The notes beneath the pieces are model-generated. The model did not search any database and was not told the origin of the DNA. It saw only the letters and a program-made list of their open reading frames with translations. Made by a program: the position numbers and the translations under genes. A stretch of 64,000 nucleotides of DNA. Source: Pseudodesulfovibrio nedwellii. Its GTDB lineage: Bacteria > Desulfobacterota > Desulfovibrionia > Desulfovibrionales > Desulfovibrionaceae. The DNA is taken from NCBI RefSeq assembly GCF_027923765.1, contig NZ_AP026709.1, positions 2,289,501 through 2,353,500 of the forward strand, in the 5' to 3' direction. This document shows, piece by piece, positions 45,913-53,765 of the stretch (positions are counted from its first letter, which is position 1; every line of letters starts with the position of its first letter).

Positions 45913-46497
45913 CTACCGTGCGCCCATTTTCGCTCCCAACCAATTTTTCGGAGTGACCGATTCCGGCACACCTTCTCGTGCGTCTACCCCCCGCGCTTCG
46001 CGCAATTTATCCTGATAAACCTTCCAATAGGACTGAGCCAGCGCGGTGGACCCCGAAAGTGGATATGCCAAAGTCGCGGCTAGACGCGCCGAGAGCGTCT
46101 CGGCCAGCAGAGAATCGTATTTCCTGGGATCCGCTTCACAACGGACATAGGAAATAAACAGCGGTGCTTCCTCATCACACAAGATAATATTGGACTGAAT
46201 CTCCCAATCACGGACTTCTTCCCCATTGACACCCACCACTTGAATTATGCGCAAAAAATCCACAGGCAGGTTGTACTTGTATTCCCACCGCCACAATGGG
46301 GCCACTGTCCCAGCGGCCAGCTCAGCCTGAGCCATGGCGCAATTCCACGGATGGGACCGCAAAACGGCATCACGAACAGCAGGCCAGCGATGATTGCACA
46401 GTCCAGCGGCCTTGGAATTGTCACCAAGGGACATAATGACGTCCTCTCCCAAATCAAGCAGGGCATTGTTGCAAATCTCAATCACACTCGTTGCCAT
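45913..46497 (-). CDS. Podoviral tail adaptor (gp11/tail tubular A-like), isolated
   Basis: A 194-aa protein starting MATSVIEICNNALLDLGED, the usual N-terminus of tail tubular A/head-tail adaptor proteins. Typical segments are AAGLCNHRWPAVRDAVLRSHPWNCA, cut here to CNHRWPAVRDAVL, then YNLPVDFLRIIQV and SARLAATLAYPLSGS. The ATG at 46497 has GAGAGG eight bases upstream. In T7-like phages this gene adjoins the nozzle gene; here they lie 20 kb apart. No other phage gene is next to it. Spacing and repeats upstream suggest it has its own promoter. Confidence 0.82.
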   Translation of the reverse strand: MATSVIEICNNALLDLGEDVIMSLGDNSKAAGLCNHRWPAVRDAVLRSHPWNCAMAQAELAAGTVAPLWRWEYKYNLPVDFLRIIQVVGVNGEEVRDWEIQSNIILCDEEAPLFISYVRCEADPRKYDSLLAETLSARLAATLAYPLSGSTALAQSYWKVYQDKLREARGVDAREGVPESVTPKNWLGAKMGAR

Positions 46498-46606
46498 CGT
46501 CGTTACCTCTCTTTTCACTCGTTAATGGAGCGCATCCTAGCTGCCCGGCACAGTGACCGGAGGCGAAAAAAGATAACACGAGTTTTGGTCAACCTCATAA
46601 AATGTT

Positions 46607-46647
46607 AACGAATGTCATAAAGAAGCAAACGATTGGCATATAAAAGC
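46607..46647 (-). promoter_or_regulatory. Tandem 20-bp repeats upstream of the adaptor gene
   Basis: Two direct copies (plus strand) start at 46607 and 46628, a 21-bp period: AACGAATGTCATAAAGAAGC and AACGATTGGCATATAAAAGC, 16 of 20 bases equal. The core AWTGNCATA resembles the units upstream of the tail operon. Probably a protein-binding site. Confidence 0.4.
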
Positions 46648-46682
46648 ACCTTGACACACTTTTCAATAAGGCCATTTGGCAA

Positions 46683-46715
46683 ACAAAAAAACGCCTCCCC
46701 AAACAGGAGAGGCGC
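46683..46715 (-). terminator. Terminator after the asparaginase gene
   Basis: On the minus strand CGCCTCTCC pairs with GGGGAGGCG with one mismatch, followed by TTTTTTTG. It lies about 27 bases past the stop. Confidence 0.8.
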
Positions 46716-46740
46716 CAATAAAAAGCATTGAACCCAAAGA

Positions 46741-47736
46741 CTATACTTCGTCAAATAATCTTCGAATTTCATTCATATCAGACGTAAGCCCAAGAGCGCA
46801 CAGAAGCCGAATTCGTGCCTTAGGACCACCCAGTCTTCCACAAAGGATAACACCCTTGCTCTCCAGGTCAGCACCGCCGCCGGGATATCCATACACAGGC
46901 CAGACGCCACCCTCGATACATCGTGTTGCCAGCACCACGGGAACGCCTTCTTTTATGCAGTCTTCAACACCCTCAACGACATCCGGTGGAATATTCCCCG
47001 CGCCAAACCCTTCAATCACAATCCCTTTCACACCAACACTTTTGGCATGATCGATAAATGATCGATCCATCCCTGTATATGCTGTAATAAGGGCTACGTC
47101 CTGATCAATGGATTCCGGGCTGACCTTGCGCCGACGGTTTGGAGTGGAATGTTGCCTTGCCAACACCACGGACTCCCCTGCCACGTATCCAACCACCCCA
47201 GCTTCCCGAGACTCAAACGCATCAACATTCAAGGAGTTCACCTTGACGGCTTCACGGGCAGAAAAAATGCGATCCGTCATCAAAATACAAGCACCTACTC
47301 CCGGAGGCAAAGGAAGCAAGCAGGCACGAATGCCGTTGCTCAAATTACGAATACCGTCATACCCTGACTCTGAATAGTAACGCATGGATCCGGTCAAAAT
47401 AATCGGCTTGTCGGAATCAATGACGAGATCACACATGTAGGCGGTCTCAACCAACGTGTCAGTACCGTGCAGAATAATGGCCCCAATCACACACTCTTCA
47501 TTCAAAGCCGCTTCAACGTCTCTGGCGAGTTGAAACATATCCTTTGGTGTCATGTGGGGACTCGGCTTGTCCGACCACAAAACAGGTCGCAATGAAGCAT
47601 TCTCACCTTGAGGAACAAGCTGTTTGAGAAGCTGATCGAAGTTACCGCCAGGTGCCACACCAGGCACACCTTTGACCGGTGACATTCCAATGGTTCCACC
47701 AGTAAAAAACACCGCTATTTCAGTCTTTTTTGCCAT
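46741..47736 (-). CDS. ansA: Type I/II L-asparaginase
   Basis: A 331-aa asparaginase of the bacterial cytoplasmic type (no signal peptide). Catalytic motifs are FFTGGTIGM, with the nucleophile Thr15, and LHGTDTLVETAYM with the second Thr-Asp pair. The active-site Lys and Tyr follow in VDSDKPIILTGSM-type sequence (here DSDKPIILTGSMRYYSES). It hydrolyses Asn to Asp and ammonia. It is next to the UGA-containing DsbA gene, which is transcribed toward it, 29 bases away. Confidence 0.9.
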   Translation of the reverse strand: MAKKTEIAVFFTGGTIGMSPVKGVPGVAPGGNFDQLLKQLVPQGENASLRPVLWSDKPSPHMTPKDMFQLARDVEAALNEECVIGAIILHGTDTLVETAYMCDLVIDSDKPIILTGSMRYYSESGYDGIRNLSNGIRACLLPLPPGVGACILMTDRIFSAREAVKVNSLNVDAFESREAGVVGYVAGESVVLARQHSTPNRRRKVSPESIDQDVALITAYTGMDRSFIDHAKSVGVKGIVIEGFGAGNIPPDVVEGVEDCIKEGVPVVLATRCIEGGVWPVYGYPGGGADLESKGVILCGRLGGPKARIRLLCALGLTSDMNEIRRLFDEV

Positions 47737-47765
47737 ATTCTATCCATTGTTGCGGTTCGTTGCAG

Positions 47766-48392
47766 TTATTCGTTTTCGCGAGGAGTTGCCTGACGCTTAA
47801 CTGCTTCTTGCAGAGCTTTGCGGAAGGTGCTTTCATGCACAGCTCCCGTGATGGGAGGCAGCCCCTCTATAATAAACATTGGCAATGCAGTCACTCCGGC
47901 GGAACGCGCTGCTTCAGACCCTTGTGCTACGAGTTCAGCATACTGATGTTCTTCAAGAGACGCTTGAAGACCTGCCCGATCCAGACCACAGGATTCACCT
48001 ACATCCAACAGTACATCCATGTCGCCAATGTTTTCTCCGTCCGTAAAACAAGCCTTGAAGACCGCGTTGTGGAAAACGTGATAGGCCCCATGCTCGCGGG
48101 CATACTCTGCCGCTTCAAGAGAAAGACGAGTATTACTCAATAACGCCATATCCCCAAAAACAATACCATACGGTTTACCGCGCTGATTACACGTTATGGA
48201 GGCCTGATCAATATCAAACTGATTGAAACACTCAGTCATGGGTTGCCCCTGCGCCGGAGTTTCTGGATGCAATTCGTGCGGAACCCATGTGTCCTCAATA
48301 TCAAATTCATTTTTCAGGTGATCGACAATTCCCGTGCCGACATAGCAAAACGGTCAAACGAAGTCAGAAAAAATACGTATCTTGATGGGCAT
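47766..48392 (-). CDS. DsbA-family thiol-disulfide oxidoreductase with in-frame UGA (putative selenoprotein)
   Basis: Read through one TGA, the frame 48392-47766 encodes 208 aa starting MPIKIRIFSDFV-U-PFCYVG. The TGA (48356-48354) is codon 13, where DsbA/FrnE proteins carry the first Cys of CPFC, so the active site becomes U-P-F-C. The second Cys is kept and the cis-Pro loop is present (GVTALPMF). The thioredoxin fold is interrupted by the helical domain typical of the family. The ATG at 48392 has AAGG seven bases upstream. A 7-bp hairpin lies 12 bases after UGA. The product has no signal peptide, so it is probably cytoplasmic, which is unusual for DsbA but usual for FrnE-like proteins. Confidence 0.82.
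48321..48341 (-). promoter_or_regulatory. Bacterial SECIS-like hairpin
   Basis: In the mRNA GUCGGCA pairs with UGUCGAU (7 bp including two G-U) around loop CGGGAAU. The stem begins 12 nt and the loop 19 nt after the UGA. The second loop base is G. This meets the known bacterial SECIS rule of a loop 16-37 nt from UGA with a G in its first two positions. Confidence 0.65.
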
Positions 48393-48540
48393 GATGTATC
48401 CTTGTTTTTCCAACTCTAAGTTTCAGACGGAAAAAGTAAAGGATCATTTCCGCACGGAAGTATTCAGGAACGAAAAAGAAAGAGGGGGCACTGGCAGAAT
48501 AAATCTATCGTCAAAAGGCGTTAAAACTCAAATAAAAGAA

Positions 48541-48674
48541 ATCGGTCGGGAGCCTTTCCTCTCTCCCGACCGATGGGTCAGTCATGCGGGGACGACTGAC
48601 AAACGCCGGGTAGGCGCAGGGACTCTCAAACCTCACATATACCCGGCTGTCTTGGTCCGAAATTATCTCGGACC
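48541..48674 (-). ncRNA. Four-hairpin structured RNA ending in a terminator
   Basis: Four consecutive hairpins: GGTCCGA/TCGGACC (48674-48654), GCCGGGTA/TACCCGGC extended by GACA/TGTC, GTCAGTC/GACTGAC (48600-48577), and a perfect 12-bp terminator stem ATCGGTCGGGAG/CTCCCGACCGAT (48574-48541) followed by TTCTTTTATTT on the minus strand. The GACA extension competes with the third hairpin for GAC, which allows switching. It ends about 150 bases upstream of the UGA-containing DsbA gene. It is either a small RNA or a leader attenuator; no class recognised. Confidence 0.5.
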
Positions 48675-48952
48675 AAAAACAAAATTCACACTACGTTTTA
48701 AGTATCAACTTTAGCAAAATGAAGGCCAAGAAAAAACGGCGGGATTCCTACGTTTCTCCATTGAAACACATATTTCCCTTTACATTTTTGGTAAAAATAA
48801 AAAAATAAATCACATTTTTGATAAACAATTAACTTTCCTCATCTCATTTAATCATACCCCAAATTACACATTTGACCTGCTTCCCCGACAGTTATATACT
48901 AATAGATAATAAGAACAGTAATCTGGGAGCACACCGAACCGGGGAGGTTCCC
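48675..48952. other. AT-rich intergenic region
   Basis: Between the structured RNA and the next plus-strand gene. It contains AT-rich runs and presumably the promoters for both directions. No coding frame with family support was seen. Confidence 0.55.
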
Positions 48953-48958
48953 GTGCAC

Positions 48959-49405
48959 ATGAAGACAAAAAGCGCACTGGTTGTATTTACGGGCCTCCTT
49001 GTGGCCTTTGCTACGATCTTTCTCTTTGACTACACCGACGATTACATGGAAGACCGCTTTGTCCAGGCCATCGAGAAACAAAAAACCTATGCTGGTGACA
49101 CTTTTTCATTGGACGCCCTTATGGAATACTACGACTGGGATGTCGTCTGTATCCTCCTACCGGACGAAGAACACTCTCTTAAAAACAGACTGGGTCGGCC
49201 CTACAAAGGTAAAAAGATAAGCCCGGATTCATGGAGTTTGATTTTCGTCAAGGGCAAAAGCGTTCTTGCAGAAATCCCCATAGCTCGATCATTTCTCCAA
49301 CCACCACTCCAACTTGAGGAACCATGTTTCGAAAGATGGGCTGCCATTTTCAGCATTAACCACGACCAAAACGGCGACCTGCGTCTCTTCGTCGTCGGCC
49401 AATAA
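48959..49405 (+). CDS. Membrane-anchored protein of unknown function
   Basis: A 148-aa protein. One N-terminal helix (SALVVFTGLLVAFATIFLF) and a soluble remainder (DALMEYYDWDVVCILLPDEE). The mature part has no motif I know. GGGGAGG lies 5 bases before a GTG at 48953 and 11 before the ATG at 48959; either may start it. It is six bases upstream of the sirtuin gene, so they are co-transcribed. Confidence 0.65.
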   Translation: MKTKSALVVFTGLLVAFATIFLFDYTDDYMEDRFVQAIEKQKTYAGDTFSLDALMEYYDWDVVCILLPDEEHSLKNRLGRPYKGKKISPDSWSLIFVKGKSVLAEIPIARSFLQPPLQLEEPCFERWAAIFSINHDQNGDLRLFVVGQ

Positions 49406-49411
49406 AATACC

Positions 49412-50155
49412 ATGTCCAATCATGCTCTTGAGAATGCGTCGCAGGCGCTGAAAAACGCACGTTGCGCCATGGCCTTTACCGGCGCGGGAATTTCCGTAGA
49501 GTCCGGCATCCCGCCTTTTCGCGGTCCCGGCGGTGTCTGGTCAAAGTATGACCCCGAAAAATTCGAAAAAGGATACTTCAAACGGCATCCTGACGAAGTC
49601 TGGCCGCTCCTGAAAGAGATTTTCTTTGACATGCTGGAAAAAGCCAAACCCAACCCGGCGCACATCGCGTTAGCTCAATTGGAAAGCGAAGGGAAACTGG
49701 CCGGAGTCGTCACACAAAACATCGACTCATTGCATAAGGAAGCAGGAAGCTCTGTGGTTCACGAATATCACGGCTCCACCCGACGCATGCAGTGCATGAG
49801 TTGCCGCACGTTCTTCGATTCTCACTCCATACCTCTGGACAAACTCCCCCCGGCTTGTCCGGCCTGTGGCGGTCTGCTCAAACCAGATTTCATTTTTTTT
49901 GGTGAAGGCATCCCCACCGACGTGCACCGGGCAGCAACGGACCTCGCCAAACAATCGGATGTCTGTCTGATCGTCGGCACGGGAGGACAAGTCATGCCCG
50001 CCGGACGCATTCCGTATATCGTAAAAAATCGTGGAGGAACGATCATTGAAATCAACCTCCACGACACGGACTACAGCTACACGACCAGCGACTATTTTCT
50101 GCAAGGAAAGGCCGGGGATATGACGCCAAGACTGGCACGACTAGCAATGGCGTAA
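49412..50155 (+). CDS. cobB: SIR2-family NAD-dependent protein deacylase
   Basis: A 247-aa sirtuin. The NAD-binding motif GAGISVESGIPPFRG lies at about 24-38, QNIDSLH at 102-108 and the catalytic His120 in HEYHGS. Zinc ligands are Cys128, Cys131, Cys149 and Cys152. It removes acetyl or other acyl groups from lysines in the cytoplasm. A Pat-type acetyltransferase lies 10 kb downstream, which could be the opposing enzyme (inference). Confidence 0.93.
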   Translation: MSNHALENASQALKNARCAMAFTGAGISVESGIPPFRGPGGVWSKYDPEKFEKGYFKRHPDEVWPLLKEIFFDMLEKAKPNPAHIALAQLESEGKLAGVVTQNIDSLHKEAGSSVVHEYHGSTRRMQCMSCRTFFDSHSIPLDKLPPACPACGGLLKPDFIFFGEGIPTDVHRAATDLAKQSDVCLIVGTGGQVMPAGRIPYIVKNRGGTIIEINLHDTDYSYTTSDYFLQGKAGDMTPRLARLAMA

Positions 50156-50180
50156 CGAATTATCCAAGCCTCATTCAAAT

Positions 50181-50216
50181 AAAAAAAGTCCCTCGTCAAC
50201 GAATGGACGAGGGGCT
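50181..50216 (-). terminator. Terminator after galE
   Basis: On the minus strand GCCCCTCGTCC pairs with a GACGAGGGAC arm, followed by TTTTTTTATTTG. It lies 23 bases past the galE stop and converges on cobB. Confidence 0.8.
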
Positions 50217-50238
50217 TCAAATTTCCTTTCGAAAGAGC

Positions 50239-51216
50239 TTATGCAAGATCTTTCTGATGCCAATCCCAAGCGGTCCGCACAATGTCTCGTACATTACCGA
50301 ACTGTGGATTCCACCCCAGCACACCATGTGCAGCCTTAGCCGAACTGACCAGAGACGGGGAATCTCCAGGGCGACGTTCAGATTCCGTTACCGGGATATC
50401 TTTCCCCGACACTTCCTGCGCCACGTCGATAATTTCACGTACCGAAAAACCGTTGCCGTTGCCAAGATTAAAGGCACGTGATGCACCGCCCGACTCGAGA
50501 TACTCCAACGCCTTCACATGCGCATTCGCCAAATCGGTAACATGAATATAATCACGCAGGCAGGTACCATCCGGGGTGGGATAATCAGTCCCGAAAATAG
50601 TGATGTTGTCGCGCAAACCAAGTGCGGCATGCAAAATAAGCGGAATAAGGTGAGTTTCAGGCTGATGCCGTTCGCCGATTTCACCATCCGGGTCTGCTCC
50701 GGCAGCATTAAAATACCGTAAACAGACATGCTTAAGTCCATAAGCGTGGTCATAGTCCGCCAACATCTGCTCGATCATTCGCTTGGACCATGCATAGGGA
50801 GACAACGGAGAAAGGGGATGATCTTCAGCAATAACATCCGTTACCGGCTCTCCGTACACTGCAGCCGTAGACGAAAAAACCAACCGCTTCACATCGGCTT
50901 CCAGCATGGCATCCAACAGATTCAATGTATTACGAACATTGTTTCCGTAATACATATCCGGTTTCTCCACGGATTCACCCACGGCAATAAACGCGGCAAA
51001 ATGGAGGACTTCACCAATATCATGTCGGGAAAAAACGCCTTTCAAAAACGCAGAATCGGCCAGATCACCCTGCTCAAATTCGCCCCATTTGAGAAAATCA
51101 CGGTGGCCGGCCACCAGAGAGTCCAAAACCACGACCTCACGTCCCAGAGAAGACAAGGCTTTGGCCGCATGGGAACCAATATATCCGGCACCGCCGGTGA
51201 TAAGTGTCTTTTTCAT
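50239..51216 (-). CDS. galE: UDP-glucose 4-epimerase
   Basis: A short-chain dehydrogenase-type epimerase (about 325 aa) for UDP-glucose and UDP-galactose. The NAD motif is TLITGGAGYIGSH, the catalytic Ser-Thr lies in VFSSTAAVYG and the Tyr-Lys pair in SPYAWSKRMIEQ. The C-terminal GTCLRDYIHVTDLA and FNLGNGNGFSV are standard. The start MKKTLITGG at 51216 is preferred; an in-frame ATG at 51234 has its SD only one base away. It supplies UDP-galactose for surface polysaccharide. Confidence 0.95.
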   Translation of the reverse strand: MKKTLITGGAGYIGSHAAKALSSLGREVVVLDSLVAGHRDFLKWGEFEQGDLADSAFLKGVFSRHDIGEVLHFAAFIAVGESVEKPDMYYGNNVRNTLNLLDAMLEADVKRLVFSSTAAVYGEPVTDVIAEDHPLSPLSPYAWSKRMIEQMLADYDHAYGLKHVCLRYFNAAGADPDGEIGERHQPETHLIPLILHAALGLRDNITIFGTDYPTPDGTCLRDYIHVTDLANAHVKALEYLESGGASRAFNLGNGNGFSVREIIDVAQEVSGKDIPVTESERRPGDSPSLVSSAKAAHGVLGWNPQFGNVRDIVRTAWDWHQKDLA

Positions 51217-51263
51217 GAGGTCGTCATACTCCACAGATCAACGAAAGAGAAGTGGACTTTGTG

Positions 51264-52898
51264 CTATGACTGCATGCGTCCGATCAATTCCTTGAGAGAT
51301 CCGGCCAGTGTGGACAAATCATTTAACGCGGCCCGGGACTCGCCCATGGCGTGGGCGGTCTCACTTGAAATGGTATTGATCTCATCCGTAGCCCGATTGA
51401 CCTGCTCACTGGTGGCAGACTGTTCTTCCGCTGCCGTAGCAATGGACCGGATCTGATCCGCAGCCATATCGACACTTTCCCGGATACGCTGCATGGATTC
51501 ACCGGCCTTGGACACTAAATCCGTAGACTGCTGAATGGATGCTACCGCGTCTTCCGTGGCCGCGACATTTTGCTGCGTACCAACACGAATGGACTGAATG
51601 GCTCCGTGCACTTTCTTGGTCGCATCCATGGTCTTCTCAGCCAATTTGCGCACTTCGTCCGCAACCACGGCAAACCCACGACCGGCCTCACCGGCACGGG
51701 CGGCCTCAATAGCCGCATTCAAGGCCAACAGGTTCGTCTGGTCGGCAATATCATCAATGACCTGCATAATGGCCCCGATGTCCTCAGTTTGCTGATCCAA
51801 CCCGGCCATGGACTCCTTGAGCTGTGCGGACTGTGTCCCAACTCCTTGGATGGCACCAACCACCTGATGCACCAGCTCGGCCCCTTCTTCGGCAATACTC
51901 CGCATTTCTTCCGCATTGCTGGAGGCATCTCCGGCGTTTCGAGCGACTTCGAGTACCGTGGCATTCATCTGTTCCATGGCCGTGGCCGTTTCACTGGCCC
52001 GATCACGTTGAATATCCGAGCCATGACTGGCCTCGTCCACCTGCTGCGACAACGTCGAAGAAGCAGCGTCAAGCTGATCAGCTATGGAATCGGCTTCCCT
52101 GGCTGTTTCCATAAGCAATTCATGTTGATGCTTGGCTTCTTGTTCACTCTGTTTAATTTCGGTTGTTTCTGTCAGAATAGTAAAGGCACCGACAATTTTT
52201 CCATCCAAATCCTTAATCGGCGAAATATCCACGAGCAGATGATATGGGCGCCCTTTACGGCCTTCGCCAGCCGTAGCCTGACCAATTATCACCTTATCTT
52301 CGCGCATGCATTGACCAAGCATGGTGGATCGACTGGCGTCGCCATAAACAAACTCGGCCATAGGCATACCGATGAACGTCTCCGGTAATTCATCGATCTG
52401 AAGCAAATCAAGTTCCGGCTGGTTCAAAAAAGTGATGATTTCATCCTGATCAACGACCACACAGGGTTGGGTCATGTTGGTCAACAATCCTTGTGACATG
52501 CCGAGTTTGGTCTTGAGCTCCGCAGTCATATCCTGCACGGCCCCAATGGTCTCACTGATAATATCTTTGGCTTCGTAATGAATGGTGGCGTTATAATTAC
52601 CTTTGGCCACCTCATGCGTAAATTCGGAAAGATTAGAAAGAGGCTTGATCAAGGTTTTGACCAAAATGATACCACCAAGAAAAGAAACCAATATTCCACA
52701 CGTGACAATAATGACACTGACCAGCAAAACGCCATTGATCATACTATCCCGACTGGCCTGATCAAGATTCAATCCATCCAACACGGAATTAACCTGAAAA
52801 ATGATGCCACAGGCAAGGACGATGGCCGTGACGGCCACCATAAAGACAACACCACTGACGAGCTTGAAACGAAAAGGAACTTTCTTCGGATTGAACAT
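51264..52898 (-). CDS. Methyl-accepting chemotaxis protein with PAS domain
   Basis: A 544-aa receptor. Two N-terminal helices ([19 protein letters not shown] and [21 protein letters not shown]) flank a short periplasmic loop of about 25 residues, so the ligand signal is probably not periplasmic. A HAMP segment ([20 protein letters not shown]) and a PAS domain ([20 protein letters not shown], heme or redox type not visible) follow, then the MA signalling domain with [20 protein letters not shown] ([14 protein letters not shown] hairpin tip). No CheR pentapeptide. It senses something in the cytoplasm or membrane via PAS. Confidence 0.9.
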   Translation of the reverse strand: MFNPKKVPFRFKLVSGVVFMVAVTAIVLACGIIFQVNSVLDGLNLDQASRDSMINGVLLVSVIIVTCGILVSFLGGIILVKTLIKPLSNLSEFTHEVAKGNYNATIHYEAKDIISETIGAVQDMTAELKTKLGMSQGLLTNMTQPCVVVDQDEIITFLNQPELDLLQIDELPETFIGMPMAEFVYGDASRSTMLGQCMREDKVIIGQATAGEGRKGRPYHLLVDISPIKDLDGKIVGAFTILTETTEIKQSEQEAKHQHELLMETAREADSIADQLDAASSTLSQQVDEASHGSDIQRDRASETATAMEQMNATVLEVARNAGDASSNAEEMRSIAEEGAELVHQVVGAIQGVGTQSAQLKESMAGLDQQTEDIGAIMQVIDDIADQTNLLALNAAIEAARAGEAGRGFAVVADEVRKLAEKTMDATKKVHGAIQSIRVGTQQNVAATEDAVASIQQSTDLVSKAGESMQRIRESVDMAADQIRSIATAAEEQSATSEQVNRATDEINTISSETAHAMGESRAALNDLSTLAGSLKELIGRMQS

Positions 52899-53078
52899 GC
52901 GCACCCACCCTGATTGGTTGCCGGAATCGACCACTCGCATCCGTACGAAGCAGCCAATACTCTAAATATTCTTTAGACCACTACGAGGCCCAAAGAAATC
53001 TGTCAACCAGGGAGACAAAAATCAAAGGAAGAACACGCCAACAATCGCACCCATCTACGTGCTCACGACATGAAAAAA

Positions 53079-53618
53079 TTATTCGTCGCTGTTCCACATG
53101 CCACTGTGAACCCATCCGAGATACTTCCGCGCGAGGAATCCAGCGACTTCCTTGGCATCATCAAGGCCAAACTTGGGTACATCTGCATCCACGCCCCGAT
53201 CTGTCACCATGGCAATAATATTCCTATCTTCCTGATTCTGCCGGGTACATAAAGGATTCTGGTGGACGTCCCCTCGATGTACTTCAACCTTGGGGCTGTC
53301 AGAACTGAAATACCCCTCAGTCAAAATCATATGTTTCCCCGGGAACAGACTTTCCGCCAATTCAGGCAGGGTGTGTTCATGGTCCACACTCCTGATCATG
53401 GCGATTCTGTCAGGCGAAGAAATCACCACAGTTTCAGCCCCGGCCTTCTTCAGCCGCCAGGAATCTTTGCCTTCATGATCCATTTCAAAGGAATGGGCGT
53501 CGTGCTTAATCGCACCCACAGCCACTCCAAGAGCTTTCAACTCAGGCAACAGTTTTTCAATAAACGTTGTTTTGCCGGATTTTTTCTTGCCGACGACGCA
53601 TATAATCTGCGGTTGCAT
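53079..53618 (-). CDS. mobB: Molybdopterin-guanine dinucleotide biosynthesis adaptor MobB
   Basis: A 179-aa P-loop GTPase-like protein. Walker A is GKKKSGKTT (10-18) and KHDAHSFEMDHEGKDSWRLKK is the MobB signature region. It assists MobA in forming MGD cofactor. The C-terminus continues past the MobB core (RGVDADVPKFGLDDAKEVAG). It is divergent from moeA, with 147 bases between. It fits the molybdopterin oxidoreductase at 41535. Confidence 0.9.
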   Translation of the reverse strand: MQPQIICVVGKKKSGKTTFIEKLLPELKALGVAVGAIKHDAHSFEMDHEGKDSWRLKKAGAETVVISSPDRIAMIRSVDHEHTLPELAESLFPGKHMILTEGYFSSDSPKVEVHRGDVHQNPLCTRQNQEDRNIIAMVTDRGVDADVPKFGLDDAKEVAGFLARKYLGWVHSGMWNSDE

Positions 53619-53765
53619 ATATCCCCCTCACTTTCGTCAAATTTTGGTCCTTTTGGCAGGAAAAAGGACTATACGCAAGCGCAAAGAAAAAATCGACGAC
53701 TCTTTACAACAACCCATGCCAATGCCACTCTGTTTCAACCCATACTTTCGACGACAAGGACAGAC

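Noticed and set aside
48382-48714. 110-codon plus-strand frame over the structured RNA
   Set aside because: It runs across the terminator and hairpins and has no family match; the RNA structure and the selenoprotein start explain the region better.
53262-53765. Upstream extension of the moeA frame into mobB
   Set aside because: It is antisense to mobB, and MoeA length and SD support the ATG at 53766.
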